A program made the position numbers and the translations under genes. From NCBI GenBank assembly GCA_945889625.1, contig CAMDCE010000027.1, forward strand, positions 1 through 61,977: DNA of 61,977 nucleotides, written 5' to 3'. The notes under the pieces were generated by a model, which was not told where the DNA came from, made no database searches, and was given only the letters and a program-made list of their open reading frames with translations. Numbering within the stretch: position 1 is the stretch's first letter; every line of letters begins with the position of its first letter. Shown here one piece after another: positions 42,127-53,158 of the stretch. The DNA comes from Asaia bogorensis. GTDB taxonomy: Bacteria > Pseudomonadota > Alphaproteobacteria > Reyranellales > Reyranellaceae.

Positions 42127-42478
42127 TCACTCCCACTCGATCGTCCCCGGCGACTTGCTCGTGATGTCGTAGGTCGCGCGGTTGATGCCGCGCACCTCGT
42201 TGATGATGCGGCGGGCGACGCGGCCCAGGAAGGCGTGGTCTCTTGATTGTCACCGACGGCCCACCGCTGAAGCTCACCCACTCGATCACGTCGGGATAGA
42301 GGGTACTCTGCGCCGAGAACTGCGCGCCACCGATCTTCTTCGCCTCGGCCTCGTACGCATCGATAAACAGCGTGCCGATCGTCTTAGCTTCTTTTCGGGA
42401 TCGGTGGTGCCAGCGAGCGCGTCGAGGAACTGCTTGCTCGCATCGGCGTGGGCCAGCAGGATGACATCGCCGCGCCGG
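42127..42478 (-). pseudogene. guaA: Decayed 3' part of guaA (GMP synthase)
   Basis: Reading leftwards, three GMP-synthase pieces can be recognised in different frames. [19 protein letters not shown] resembles the expected HVDASxxFLxALxGxxDPE; it is followed after a frameshift by [20 protein letters not shown] and [20 protein letters not shown]. About 110-120 codons are then missing, and the intact C terminus follows as [18 protein letters not shown] and [14 protein letters not shown] plus stop. The N-terminal amidotransferase and most of the ATPase domain are absent. A functional guaA must lie elsewhere. Confidence 0.85.
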
Positions 42479-42516
42479 AGATTGCCTTTCGCTTACGGCA
42501 ATGCAAAAAGACAGGC

Positions 42517-44796
<2,280 letters not shown>

Positions 44797-44851
44797 CGCG
44801 GCTTCAGGTGGAACCGCCAGGCGGCCAAGATGGCCAAGTGGTAGCCGCCCA

Positions 44852-45526
44852 TTGATCGTCGGGGGCGCTGACGGCTGCCGCACCGGCTGGGTTGTCTGCC
44901 GGCGCGCCACTGACGGCACGCTCGACATAGGAGTTGTGAAGACCCTCGCAGATGCCTGCGAGGGTCTTTCCATTCTGGCCGTCGACATGCCGATCGGGCT
45001 CTGCGACATGCCCCGCCCCGGCCGTGCCTGCGAACCCGCGGCACGCGCCTTGCTGCCAGGCAAGGCGAGCTCGGTGTTTCCGACGCCCTGCCGTCCGGCG
45101 CTGGCCTGCACGACCCACGCCGAAGCCAACGCCACCAGCCGGAAACTGGGCATGGGTCTGAACCAGCAAACCTTCAACCTGTTTCCCAAGTTGCGCGAGG
45201 TCGACGAACTGCTGCGCGGTCGACCCAGGCTGAAGCGTATCGTCCATGAGGCGCACCCCGAGCTCGCCTTCGCGCGCATGAACGGCGGCAAACCGGTGCT
45301 GAGCAAGAAGCGCATGCCCGACGGCTTCGACGAGCGGCGGAAGCTGCTCGCCAAGTACGGCTTCAAATGGAGAGTCGAAGCGCTGTCCGGTGCGGCGCGC
45401 GATGACGTGCTTGACGCCATGGCTGTCTGCCGCACCGCGATGCTGATCGCCGACGGCACGGCCACACGACTCGGCCCGGCGCGCCTGCGCGACCGCTACG
45501 GCCTGCCGATGAACATCTGGTTCTGA
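44852..45526 (+). CDS. DUF429 domain-containing protein
   Basis: 224 residues from a TTG. The DUF429 pattern is clear: GGADGCRTGWVVCRR at the N terminus, LAVDMPIGLCDMPRPGRACE, EAHPELAFARMNGGKPVLSK, and DDVLDAMAVCRTAMLIADG. The fold is RNase H-like with conserved acids but no firm function. No strong ribosome-binding site precedes the TTG; the DGC block requires a start near here. A perfect 12-bp hairpin lies inside the coding region (44939-44968). Confidence 0.8.
   Translation: MIVGGADGCRTGWVVCRRATDGTLDIGVVKTLADACEGLSILAVDMPIGLCDMPRPGRACEPAARALLPGKASSVFPTPCRPALACTTHAEANATSRKLGMGLNQQTFNLFPKLREVDELLRGRPRLKRIVHEAHPELAFARMNGGKPVLSKKRMPDGFDERRKLLAKYGFKWRVEALSGAARDDVLDAMAVCRTAMLIADGTATRLGPARLRDRYGLPMNIWF
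44939..44968 (+). terminator. Perfect terminator-like hairpin inside the DUF429 coding sequence
   Basis: AAGACCCTCGCA (44939-44950) pairs perfectly with TGCGAGGGTCTT (44957-44968) around a six-base loop, ending in TCTTTCC. It lies 142 bases after the icd stop and 87 bases into DUF429, and encodes KTLADACEGL in frame. Whether it terminates or attenuates transcription is unknown. Confidence 0.5.
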
Positions 45527-45527
45527 G

Positions 45528-46499
45528 TTATTCCGGCTTGATTCCGGCGGCCTGCAGGACCGGCACCCAGATCGGCTCCTGCTTCTTCAGCCAGTCGGCG
45601 AGTTCCTGCGGCGTGCCGCCCATGGCGACGAAACCGCGCTTGCGCAGGTCCTCTTTCCCCGCCGGCGTCGACACGGCCGTGTTCAGTGCCTGATTGAGCT
45701 TGGCGATGGTCGCGGGCGGCGCGCCGGCGGTCGCCAGCAGCGTATAGACGATCGTGCCGTCAACCTCGCCGGCACCGAGTTCCTTGAAGGTCGGGATCTG
45801 GGGTGCCACCGACGAACGTTCGGGCGAAGCCATTGCGTAGGCCTTGAGCTTGCCCGCCACGATCTGGGGCGCGACGCTGGTGATGCTCGACATGCCGAGC
45901 TTGATGTGGCCGCCCAACAGGTCGGTCACCAACGGGCCGGTGCCGCGGAACGGCACGTGCGTCAGCTTCAGTCCGTTAAGCAACGCGAACTGCTCCGTCG
46001 CCATGTGCATGGGTGTCGTGAGGCCGGCGGTGCCGTATTGAACCTGCCCGGGCACTGCCTTGGCCGCCGCAATGATGGCCTTGAGATCCGGCCAGGGCGC
46101 ATCGGCGCTGCCGACGAATACCGATTCCTGCTTGGCGATGAAGCCGACCGGCACAAACGCCGTCTTGGGATCGAAGCCGAGCTTGGCCACGATATAGGGA
46201 TAGAGAACGAGGTTGTTGCTGCTGACGACCATCCAGTGGCCGTCACCGGGCTGCTTGGCCACGAACTCATGAGCGATGCTGCCGCCGCCGCCGCCCTTGT
46301 TGTCGATAATGACGGTCTGACCCAGCACCTGCTGCATGGGCTCCTGAATGGCGCGCGCCAGCGCATCGGTGCCGCCGCCCGGCGGGAACGGCACGACCAT
46401 GTGGACGGGCTGGGAGGGAAAACCCTGGGCCCTCGCTGTTGCTGTGCCGGCCACTGATGCGGCGAGCGAGCTGATCAAGAAGTTGCGGCGCGAATTCAC
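45528..46499 (-). CDS. Bug-family tripartite tricarboxylate transporter substrate-binding protein
   Basis: 323 residues from a GTG, with a Tat-like or Sec leader (SRRNFLISSLAASVAGTATA). VVPFPPGGGTDALARAIQEP, IDNKGGGGGSIAHEFVAKQP, YGTAGLTTPMHMATEQFALL and HVPFRGTGPLVTDLLGGHIK are standard Bug signatures. Binds a carboxylate in the periplasm. No TctA/TctB membrane partners are nearby, so it may serve a remote system or act as a sensor. Convergent with DUF429, one base between stops. Confidence 0.92.
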   Translation of the reverse strand: MNSRRNFLISSLAASVAGTATARAQGFPSQPVHMVVPFPPGGGTDALARAIQEPMQQVLGQTVIIDNKGGGGGSIAHEFVAKQPGDGHWMVVSSNNLVLYPYIVAKLGFDPKTAFVPVGFIAKQESVFVGSADAPWPDLKAIIAAAKAVPGQVQYGTAGLTTPMHMATEQFALLNGLKLTHVPFRGTGPLVTDLLGGHIKLGMSSITSVAPQIVAGKLKAYAMASPERSSVAPQIPTFKELGAGEVDGTIVYTLLATAGAPPATIAKLNQALNTAVSTPAGKEDLRKRGFVAMGGTPQELADWLKKQEPIWVPVLQAAGIKPE

Positions 46500-46572
46500 G
46501 GGCTGTTATCCCTCCCCGGCTGGCTCCATCGAGCGGAGTATTCGAGCCGTGGAGGGAGCCTAGCGCACTTTG

Positions 46573-46845
46573 TCAGGCCATGCCCAGCGCATGCTTGTAG
46601 ACGTCGAGCAGCGTCTCCTGCTCGGCGCGATCGGCTGCGTCCATCTTGCGAAGTGACACTACTCTGCGCATGGTCTTGACGTCGTAGCCGACGCCCTTGG
46701 CTTCGCTATAGACGTCGCGGATGTCGCCGCCGATGGCGTGGCGTTCCTCCTCGAGCTTTTCGATCCGCTCGACGAAACTCTTCAGCCGGTCAGCCGAAAT
46801 CGGCCCGGCCTTGGTCTTCTTTGAAACGGCGCTCCCGTCCGGCAT
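46573..46845 (-). CDS. DUF2312/GapR-family nucleoid-associated protein
   Basis: 90 residues. ADRLKSFVERIEKLEEERHA (coiled-coil helix), RDVYSEAKGVGYDVKTMRRV and SLRKMDAADRAEQET match the DUF2312 family, whose member GapR binds overtwisted DNA ahead of polymerases in Caulobacter. ATG 46845 has GAGGAG upstream. Acts in the cytoplasm on DNA. Confidence 0.9.
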   Translation of the reverse strand: MPDGSAVSKKTKAGPISADRLKSFVERIEKLEEERHAIGGDIRDVYSEAKGVGYDVKTMRRVVSLRKMDAADRAEQETLLDVYKHALGMA

Positions 46846-46955
46846 GTCCTGTACTCCTCGATCCACTCGGGCGGACCATAGGAGCGCAGGCGGTGTCGGC
46901 TCAATGACGCTCGTGCCTTGAAAGACGGGGATAACGGGGACGGTCCGGCGACCTC

Positions 46956-47255
46956 TCAGCCGTGCGTGTGCTGGCCCTTGTCGAACGCCTTCTTCTGGTC
47001 GCCCGAAGCGTCCTTCTGATGCTTGGCCTTCCATTCGTCGTACGGCATGCCGTAGACGATCTCGCGCGCCTTGGGATCGGGGATCTCGATGCCCTGCTTG
47101 CCGGCTTCCTCGCGATACCAGCGCGACAGGCAATTACGGCAGAAGCCCGCCAGATTCATCATGTCGATGTTCTGGACGTCAGTGCGCTCCTGCAGGTGCG
47201 ACACCAGGCGGCGAAAAGCGGCGGCTTCGAGTTCGGTGCGGGTCTTGTCATCCAT
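46956..47255 (-). CDS. DUF1244 family protein
   Basis: 99 residues. AAAFRRLVSHLQERTDVQNI, DMMNLAGFCRNCLSRWYREE and YGMPYDEWKAKHQKD are the DUF1244 signature, including the CRNC cysteine pair. Small helical cytoplasmic protein of unknown role, common in alphaproteobacteria. Upstream of the GapR-family gene on the same strand. Confidence 0.9.
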   Translation of the reverse strand: MDDKTRTELEAAAFRRLVSHLQERTDVQNIDMMNLAGFCRNCLSRWYREEAGKQGIEIPDPKAREIVYGMPYDEWKAKHQKDASGDQKKAFDKGQHTHG

Positions 47256-47277
47256 GGCGATCTCCCAGGGAGGGTAA

Positions 47278-47943
47278 CTACAGCCGTGTCCGCGGATATA
47301 GGCTCAAGCCACAGAATAAACCAGCCGGCAGGGGCGATCCGGGCCGATGCGCCCTGCCTTCCTTGAGGAATTCCGGCAGCAGATGCGTGTGCGGCCCCTC
47401 CGGCGAAGCGCCACCCGGCGGCGGAATTGACTGGAACACTTCCAGCCGCGCCACGGCCGAAGCAAGGATGCGTGTGGGGCTCGACCGCGCCACTGCCGCT
47501 CCCGCGGGATTGCCGGCGGCAAACAGCGGGCGGCCGGTCGCGGTGCGCAGGATGGCCAAGGTCTCGCCGTCGCCCGGCCGGATCCGGACCAGCATGTCGA
47601 CATGCGGCGCACCGATGCCGAGATCGAAGGTCGTCCCGTCGAGTGCGGCGATGGTCGTGCGCCGTGCCCCGGTCCGCGGCGAGCAGAAGGCGATCTCGCG
47701 CAGGCGTCCCGTGTCGTCGGTCAGGGCGAACGGCCGAACGCCGTCGAGGTCGAGGATGGCGAGCGCACCACGCCTGGTGCGTACCGCGAGCGCGTCGAGG
47801 TCAATCTCCAGTCCGGCCTCATCGAGGTCGTACTGGAACTCGCCGATGGCGCCCCAGGTGCCGACACTCCAGCCCGTGCTCGCCTCGACGAGATAGCGCC
47901 GCACGATGTCGCGCGCGGGCTCGTCGAGCGGCGCGCACTTCAT
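47278..47943 (-). CDS. Conserved hypothetical protein coupled to N-formylglutamate amidohydrolase (DUF6925-like)
   Basis: 221 residues, beta-rich and without membrane segments. It begins MKCAPLDEPARDIVRRYLVE and contains STGWSVGTWGAIGEFQYD. The ATG at 47943 overlaps the upstream amidohydrolase stop (ATGA). I recall such proteins beside N-formylglutamate amidohydrolases in related bacteria under DUF6925, but have not verified this. Function unknown. Confidence 0.6.
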   Translation of the reverse strand: MKCAPLDEPARDIVRRYLVEASTGWSVGTWGAIGEFQYDLDEAGLEIDLDALAVRTRRGALAILDLDGVRPFALTDDTGRLREIAFCSPRTGARRTTIAALDGTTFDLGIGAPHVDMLVRIRPGDGETLAILRTATGRPLFAAGNPAGAAVARSSPTRILASAVARLEVFQSIPPPGGASPEGPHTHLLPEFLKEGRAHRPGSPLPAGLFCGLSLYPRTRL

Positions 47944-48725
47944 GCCGTCGCCAACCGCTGGCGCAAGGCGACGGCAACGGCGGACCCGACCGCCGGTGCC
48001 AGCCTGCGACCCCAGGATCGCGCGTCGTCGGGCGTGGCCATCAGATCCTGCCGCACTTCGAGCGAGCAGTGCGGCAAGGCCCGCGGCCGGGCGTGCGCCG
48101 TCAGCGTGTATTCGTACGAGGCGCGCGCCGAATAAGGCTCGTTGTCGCCCACCACCAGCGACGCATCGCGGCGCAGTTCGCCCAGCAGGGGTTCCGGCAG
48201 GGCCGGGTCGTCGTTCCACAGCACGCCGACATGCCACGGCCGTTTGAAGCCTTTCATCTCGGGCGTGAAGCTGTGCATCACCAGCAGGCAGACCTTGCGG
48301 CCGCCGGCCGTCATGCGGTCGAGCTGGCGGTCGACTTCCTGGTGATACGGCCAGAAACAGGCTTCCGCGCGCGCGTCGATCTGCGCCGGGGTGAGGCCGT
48401 GATTGCCCGGCACTTCGGTGCCGTCGCTGATCTCCGGCGTCGAGCCCTCGCCGCCCGGCCAGCGATTGCAGTCAATCACCAGCCGCGAGTAGCCCGATGC
48501 CACCAGCGGCGCGTCGAGCATGGCGGAAAGTTCGATCGCCGCATCGAGGCCGCCGATATCCCAGCCGATGTGCTGCGAGAGTTCGGCGTCGGTGATGCCC
48601 AGTGTGCCCAACGCCTTCGGCACCGCCTTGCTCGCGTGATCGCACAGCAGGAGCAGCGGCGCCTTGCCGGCTTCGTTGTGGACGGAAAACGGCGGCGGAT
48701 CGCCCGGTCCGAGCAGTGGTTGCAT
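47940..48725 (-). CDS. N-formylglutamate amidohydrolase family protein
   Basis: 261 residues. LLLLCDHASKAVPKALGTLG (metal-binding DHAS block), SQHIGWDIGGLDAAIELSAM, SRLVIDCNRWPG and LLVMHSFTPEM fit the FGase/HutG2 family, zinc amidohydrolases that release formate or other acyl groups from glutamate-like substrates. ATG 48725 is preferred to an upstream GTG that would cross into the divergent kinase region; only 29 bases separate the two divergent starts. Confidence 0.88.
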   Translation of the reverse strand: MQPLLGPGDPPPFSVHNEAGKAPLLLLCDHASKAVPKALGTLGITDAELSQHIGWDIGGLDAAIELSAMLDAPLVASGYSRLVIDCNRWPGGEGSTPEISDGTEVPGNHGLTPAQIDARAEACFWPYHQEVDRQLDRMTAGGRKVCLLVMHSFTPEMKGFKRPWHVGVLWNDDPALPEPLLGELRRDASLVVGDNEPYSARASYEYTLTAHARPRALPHCSLEVRQDLMATPDDARSWGRRLAPAVGSAVAVALRQRLATA

Positions 48726-48754
48726 CGCGCCCCTATAGTGCGAAGATTGCACAA

Positions 48755-50032
48755 ATGAAAGATGCCGACGCCCGCACCCTGTTGCGCGACCTGTTCGATG
48801 CAGCTCTTGCGGCCGCCTGTCCCGCCACCTGCCTCGCCCCCTACATCGCCAAGCTGCAGCCGCCGAAAGGCCGCACGATCGTAATCGGCGCCGGCAAGGC
48901 GAGTGCGGCGATGGCGCGCGCGGTCGAGGATCAGTGGCGGCATCCGCTCGAAGGCCTGGTCGTCACGCGTTACGGCTATGGCGAGGCCTGCAAGCGCATC
49001 GAGATCGTCGAAGCCGCGCACCCCGTGCCCGACGAGAAGGGCAGCGCCGCCGCCGGCCGCATCCTCGAGAAAGTGAAAGGCCTCAGCGCCGACGACCTCG
49101 TGCTCTGCCTGATCTCGGGCGGCGCCTCGGCTTTGCTCGCTTTGCCGGCGCCCGGACTGACGCTTGCCGACAAGCAGGAGGTCAATCGCGCGTTGCTGAG
49201 GTCCGGCGCCCATATCGGCGACATGAATACGGCGAGAAAACACCTCTCGGCCATCAAGGGCGGCCGGCTTGCCGTCGCGGCCCAGCCAGCGCGCGTGCTG
49301 AGCTGGCTGATCTCCGACGTGCCCAACGATGATCCCGGCGTGATCGGCTCTGGCCCCACTGTGCCCGACCGCACGACCTTCGCCGATGCAATTGCGGTAC
49401 TGGCGAAATACAAGATCGATCCCCCCGCGTCAGTGCACGCCCATCTCGCGGCGGGCGCCGCCGGTCGGATCGAGGAAACACCGAAGCCTGCCGATCCACG
49501 GCTGAGCCGCGTGGAGACGACCGTCGTGGCCACGCCCCAGCGCTCGCTCGATGCGGCCGCAGCCGTCGCCCGCTCGCGCGGCTGCGTCGTCGTCATGCTG
49601 GGCGACAATCTCGAGGGCGAGGCGCGCGAACTGGGTGCGGCCCATGCTCGCCGCGCACTCGACCTCGCCGCACGCGTTGCCAAGCCTACGGTGATCCTGT
49701 CGGGCGGCGAGACGACCGTCACGGTGCGCGGCAAGGGTCGCGGCGGCCGCAACGTCGAATACCTGCTCGCCGAAGCGATCGAAGCCAACGGCGCACCGCA
49801 GGTCTGGGGCCTCGCGGCCGATACCGACGGCGTCGACGGTGCGGAAGACATCGCCGGCGCGATCTTCACGCCCCATACGCTGCAGCGCGCCAAGGCCAAG
49901 GGGCATGCTCCGCGGGCCATGCTGGACAACAATGACGGCCATGGTTTCTTCGAGCTGTTGGGCGACAGTCTTGTCACAGGCCCGACCCGCACCAACGTCA
50001 ATGACTTCAGGGCCACGTTGATCGCCCCATGA
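48755..50032 (+). CDS. Glycerate 2-kinase / MOFRL-family protein
   Basis: 425 residues. IVIGAGKASAAMARAVED (N-terminal DUF4147), LCLISGGASALLALPAPGLT, NTARKHLSAIKGGRLAVAA, SDVPNDDPGVIGSGPTVPD and the MOFRL block VWGLAADTDGVDGAEDIAGA identify a glycerate kinase making 2-phosphoglycerate. First gene of a seven-gene operon for tetronate use; its product enters glycolysis just above enolase and the operon's pyruvate kinase. Stop overlaps the next ATG (ATGA). Confidence 0.9.
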   Translation: MKDADARTLLRDLFDAALAAACPATCLAPYIAKLQPPKGRTIVIGAGKASAAMARAVEDQWRHPLEGLVVTRYGYGEACKRIEIVEAAHPVPDEKGSAAAGRILEKVKGLSADDLVLCLISGGASALLALPAPGLTLADKQEVNRALLRSGAHIGDMNTARKHLSAIKGGRLAVAAQPARVLSWLISDVPNDDPGVIGSGPTVPDRTTFADAIAVLAKYKIDPPASVHAHLAAGAAGRIEETPKPADPRLSRVETTVVATPQRSLDAAAAVARSRGCVVVMLGDNLEGEARELGAAHARRALDLAARVAKPTVILSGGETTVTVRGKGRGGRNVEYLLAEAIEANGAPQVWGLAADTDGVDGAEDIAGAIFTPHTLQRAKAKGHAPRAMLDNNDGHGFFELLGDSLVTGPTRTNVNDFRATLIAP

Positions 50033-50448
50033 CGACCTATACCGGTTCCTGCCACTGCGGTGCGCTCACCATCCGTTTTGAGTCGGCCAAGAAGCCGGAA
50101 GAGATGCGGGTCGGCCGCTGCGGCTGCAGTTTCTGCCGCCGCCATGGTGCGCGCACCCTGGGCGATCCCGCCGGTTCGGTCGAGTTCCGCGCCGTGCCGG
50201 GCGGCGTGTTGCGCTATCGCTTTGGCCTCGGCATCACCGACTACCTGCTGTGCGCCAGATGCGGCACCTATGTCGGCGCCATTATGGAGGACGAGGGCCG
50301 TTCGATCGGCATCGTCAACGTCAACTCCCTGGATGTCCGCGATTCGTTCGATCCTGCACCGCCGCTGCACCACTATGACGGTGAAAACGCCGAACGGAGG
50401 CGGGCAAGGCGTCGAAAGTTCTGGATGAAGGCTTCTCTGATCGCCTAA
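50029..50448 (+). CDS. GFA-family zinc protein (glutathione-dependent formaldehyde-activating-like)
   Basis: 139 residues. Zinc ligands are visible in GSCHCGALTI, GRCGCSFCRRHGA and LLCARCGTYVGA, the standard GFA (Mss4-like) layout. Family members bind glutathione adducts or act on C1 units, but most are uncharacterised. It overlaps the glycerate kinase stop and precedes otnK by eight bases, so it is an integral operon member; its part in tetronate use is not obvious. Confidence 0.85.
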   Translation: MTTYTGSCHCGALTIRFESAKKPEEMRVGRCGCSFCRRHGARTLGDPAGSVEFRAVPGGVLRYRFGLGITDYLLCARCGTYVGAIMEDEGRSIGIVNVNSLDVRDSFDPAPPLHHYDGENAERRRARRRKFWMKASLIA

Positions 50449-50456
50449 CGTCCCCC

Positions 50457-51713
50457 ATGGCCATTCTCGGAGTGATCGCCGACGACTTCACTGGAGCGAC
50501 CGACATCGCGGGCATGCTGGTCAAGGGCGGCATGCCCACCATCCAGACAATCGGCGTGCCGGCGGCAGGCGCGATCCCGGGCGATGTCGACGCGGTCGTG
50601 GTAGCGCTGAAGAGCCGCTCGATCCCGGCCAGGGACGCGATCGCCCAGTCGCTCGAAGCACTCAAGGCCCTGCAGGCGGCGGGCTGCATGCGCTTCTTCT
50701 TCAAGTACTGCTCGACTTTCGATTCGACCGACGCCGGCAACATAGGACCAGTCGGCGACGCGCTGCTCGATGCGCTCAAGGCCCGGCAGGCGATCTATTG
50801 CCCGGCTTTCCCCGAGAACGGCCGCACCATCTTCTTCGGCCATCTGTTCGTCGGTGACCTGTTGTTGTCCGATACGCACATGCGCCATCACCCGCTGAAC
50901 CCCATGACCGATTCGAGCCTGGTGCGTGTGCTGGCGAGGCAAACCAAACACAAAGTGGGGCTCGTGGCACTGAAGCAGGTGCAGGCGGGATCCGCCATCC
51001 TGCGCTCTGCGCTCGACAAGCTCGCGGCCGACGGCGTGCGCCATGTCGTTGTCGATGCCGTGGCCGACACCGATCTCGGCATCATCGGCGAAGCCGTCGG
51101 CGACAATCCTCTGGTGACCGGCGGCTCGGGCGTGGCGCTCGGCCTGCCCGCCGCCTATCGCCGCCGCGGCCTGCTGCAGCACAAGGCCAATGCCGACACC
51201 CTGCCCAAGATCGGCGGTGCGTCAGCGGTGCTGGCAGGCTCCTGCTCCGCCGCGACGCTCGGGCAGATCGCTGCATTCAAGGGCGCGCATCTGCATCTCG
51301 ATACCGACGCAATCTGCCGCGGCGAGCCGGTGGTGGAGAAAGCGTTGGCCTGGGCGAAAGACAAGCTCGGCAACGGTCCCATCCTGCTGTCGGCCAGCGA
51401 CAAGCCCGACGCGGTGAAGGCGCTGCAAAACAAGTACGGCGTCGAGAAATCAAGCCAGGCGATCGAGAAGACCATGGCGGGCCTGGCGCGTGGCCTCGTT
51501 TCTGCGGGCGTCGGCCGCCTCGTCGTGGCGGGCGGCGAGACGTCGGGCGCCGTGGTCGGCGCGCTCGACGTCACGGCGCTGCGCATCGGCCCGGAGATCG
51601 ATCCCGGCGTGCCCTGGACGGCGTCGGTCGGCGCCAAGGCGCTCCTGCTGGCGCTGAAGTCCGGCAATTTCGGTGCACCAGATTTCTTCACCAAGGCATT
51701 CACCCGGCTATGA
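50457..51713 (+). CDS. otnK: 3-oxo-tetronate kinase (OtnK, DUF1537)
   Basis: 418 residues. LGVIADDFTGATDIAGMLVK, KYCSTFDSTDAGNIGPVGDA (the YCSTFDST block) and later VVAGGETSGAVVGAL and GAKALLLALKSGNFG are diagnostic of the four-carbon acid sugar kinase family. OtnK phosphorylates 3-oxo-tetronate at C4 with ATP. Followed by otnC with overlapping stop and start. Together with otnC, otnI and ltnD it defines the L-threonate/D-erythronate pathway. Confidence 0.93.
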   Translation: MAILGVIADDFTGATDIAGMLVKGGMPTIQTIGVPAAGAIPGDVDAVVVALKSRSIPARDAIAQSLEALKALQAAGCMRFFFKYCSTFDSTDAGNIGPVGDALLDALKARQAIYCPAFPENGRTIFFGHLFVGDLLLSDTHMRHHPLNPMTDSSLVRVLARQTKHKVGLVALKQVQAGSAILRSALDKLAADGVRHVVVDAVADTDLGIIGEAVGDNPLVTGGSGVALGLPAAYRRRGLLQHKANADTLPKIGGASAVLAGSCSAATLGQIAAFKGAHLHLDTDAICRGEPVVEKALAWAKDKLGNGPILLSASDKPDAVKALQNKYGVEKSSQAIEKTMAGLARGLVSAGVGRLVVAGGETSGAVVGALDVTALRIGPEIDPGVPWTASVGAKALLLALKSGNFGAPDFFTKAFTRL

Positions 51714-52357
51714 GTACATCGGAGGACAAGGCCCGCGATGCGATCTGCGCGCTTGGCGTCAAGCTGGCGGCACGCGGCCTCTGCCCCGGCACCTCGGGCA
51801 ACATCAGCGTGCGCATCGCCGACGGCTGGCTGATGACGCCGACGAACTCGTCGCTGGGCGAACTCGATCCGGGACAGCTCTCCAAGCTCGATGCCAACGG
51901 CAAGCACGTCGGCGGTGATCCGCCGACCAAGGAAGCGCTGCTGCATCGCTCGGTCTACGACGTGCGGCCCAAGGACGGCGCCATCGTGCATCTGCATTGC
52001 ACGCACGCCGTCGCCATCTCCTGCCTCGATCCCTCGTGCCACCACAATGCCGAGACCACCCTGCCGCCGATCACCCCCTACTTCGTGATGCGGGTCGGCA
52101 AGCTGCCGCTGGTGCCTTACTTCAAGCCGGGCGACCCCAAGCTTGCCGACGCCATCCGCGACTATGCCAAGGGCCATCGTGCCGTGCTGCTGGCCAATCA
52201 CGGCCCGGTCGTTGCCGGCACATCGCTGTCGGCCGCCTCGGCCTCGATCGAGGAGCTCGAGGAGACCGCCAAGCTCCATCTGCTGCTGCAAGGCTTCAAG
52301 GTCCGCCTTCTGTCGACGGCGCAGGTGCGCGAAGTCGAAGACGCTTTTCCCTCCTAA
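51710..52357 (+). CDS. otnC: 3-oxo-tetronate 4-phosphate decarboxylase (OtnC, class II aldolase fold)
   Basis: 215 residues of the class II aldolase/adducin family. GLCPGTSGNISVRIADGWLM, the metal pair in IVHLHCTHAVAI, and NHGPVVAGTSLSAA with the third His are present. OtnC decarboxylates 3-oxo-tetronate 4-phosphate to dihydroxyacetone phosphate. Overlaps otnK (ATGA) and precedes otnI by ten bases. Confidence 0.92.
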   Translation: MSTSEDKARDAICALGVKLAARGLCPGTSGNISVRIADGWLMTPTNSSLGELDPGQLSKLDANGKHVGGDPPTKEALLHRSVYDVRPKDGAIVHLHCTHAVAISCLDPSCHHNAETTLPPITPYFVMRVGKLPLVPYFKPGDPKLADAIRDYAKGHRAVLLANHGPVVAGTSLSAASASIEELEETAKLHLLLQGFKVRLLSTAQVREVEDAFPS

Positions 52358-52367
52358 GGACAAAGAC

Positions 52368-53153
52368 ATGGCCAAGCTCGCTGCCAACCTTTCCTGGATC
52401 TACCAGGAAGTTCCCTTCATGCAGCGCTTCGGCGCTGCAGCCGCACACGGCTTCAAGGCCGTCGAGATCCTCCTTCCCTACGAGGCGCCGGCGCCCGATA
52501 TCGCGGCCGAGCTCAAGAAGCACAGGCTGGTCCAGGCGCTGTTCAATATGCCGCCGGGCGACTGGGGCAAGGGCGAACGTGGCATTGCTGCCCTGCCCGG
52601 ACGCGAGGCCGAGTTCGCCGCCTCCCTCGACAAGGCGCTCGACTATGCCAAGCACCTGGAGTGCCGCACGGTGCATATCATGTCGGGCCTGATCCCGTCC
52701 GGCGCCGATGTCGCAGCAATGCACCGCACCTTCATCGGCAATCTGAAGAAGGCCTGCGACCGCACGGCCAAGAGCGGCCTCACGCTGGTGATGGAGCCGA
52801 TCAACCGCCGCGACATTCCCGGCTACTTCACCAACACCACCGACCAGGTGAAGAAGATCATCGACGAAGTGGGTGCCCCGCACCTCAAGCTGCAGCTCGA
52901 CCTCTATCACATGCAGGTGACGGAAGGAGACCTCGCCAAGCGCACCGAGCGGCTGTTGCCGATCACCGCCCATGTCCAGATCGCGGGCAATCCCGACCGC
53001 AACGAGCCCGACGTCGGCGAGGCCAATCACCTGTACATGCTCGACCTGCTCGATCGCCTGGGATTTCAGGGTTACGTCGGTCTGGAGTACAAGCCCAAGA
53101 CAACGACCGCTGCCGGCCTCGGCTGGGCGGCTAAATACGGCATCAAGGCCTGA
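52368..53153 (+). CDS. otnI: 2-oxo-tetronate isomerase (OtnI, hydroxypyruvate isomerase-like TIM barrel)
   Basis: 261 residues. LSWIYQEVPFMQRFGAAAAH, FNMPPGDWGKGERGIAALPG, LVMEPINRRDIPGYFTNT (Glu ligand) and LQLDLYHMQVTEGDL (Asp/His ligands) match the Hyi/OtnI family. It would interconvert 2-oxo- and 3-oxo-tetronate. ATG 52368 has a fair ribosome site (AAGGA). Between otnC and ltnD. Confidence 0.9.
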   Translation: MAKLAANLSWIYQEVPFMQRFGAAAAHGFKAVEILLPYEAPAPDIAAELKKHRLVQALFNMPPGDWGKGERGIAALPGREAEFAASLDKALDYAKHLECRTVHIMSGLIPSGADVAAMHRTFIGNLKKACDRTAKSGLTLVMEPINRRDIPGYFTNTTDQVKKIIDEVGAPHLKLQLDLYHMQVTEGDLAKRTERLLPITAHVQIAGNPDRNEPDVGEANHLYMLDLLDRLGFQGYVGLEYKPKTTTAAGLGWAAKYGIKA

Positions 53154-53158
53154 TTCTC

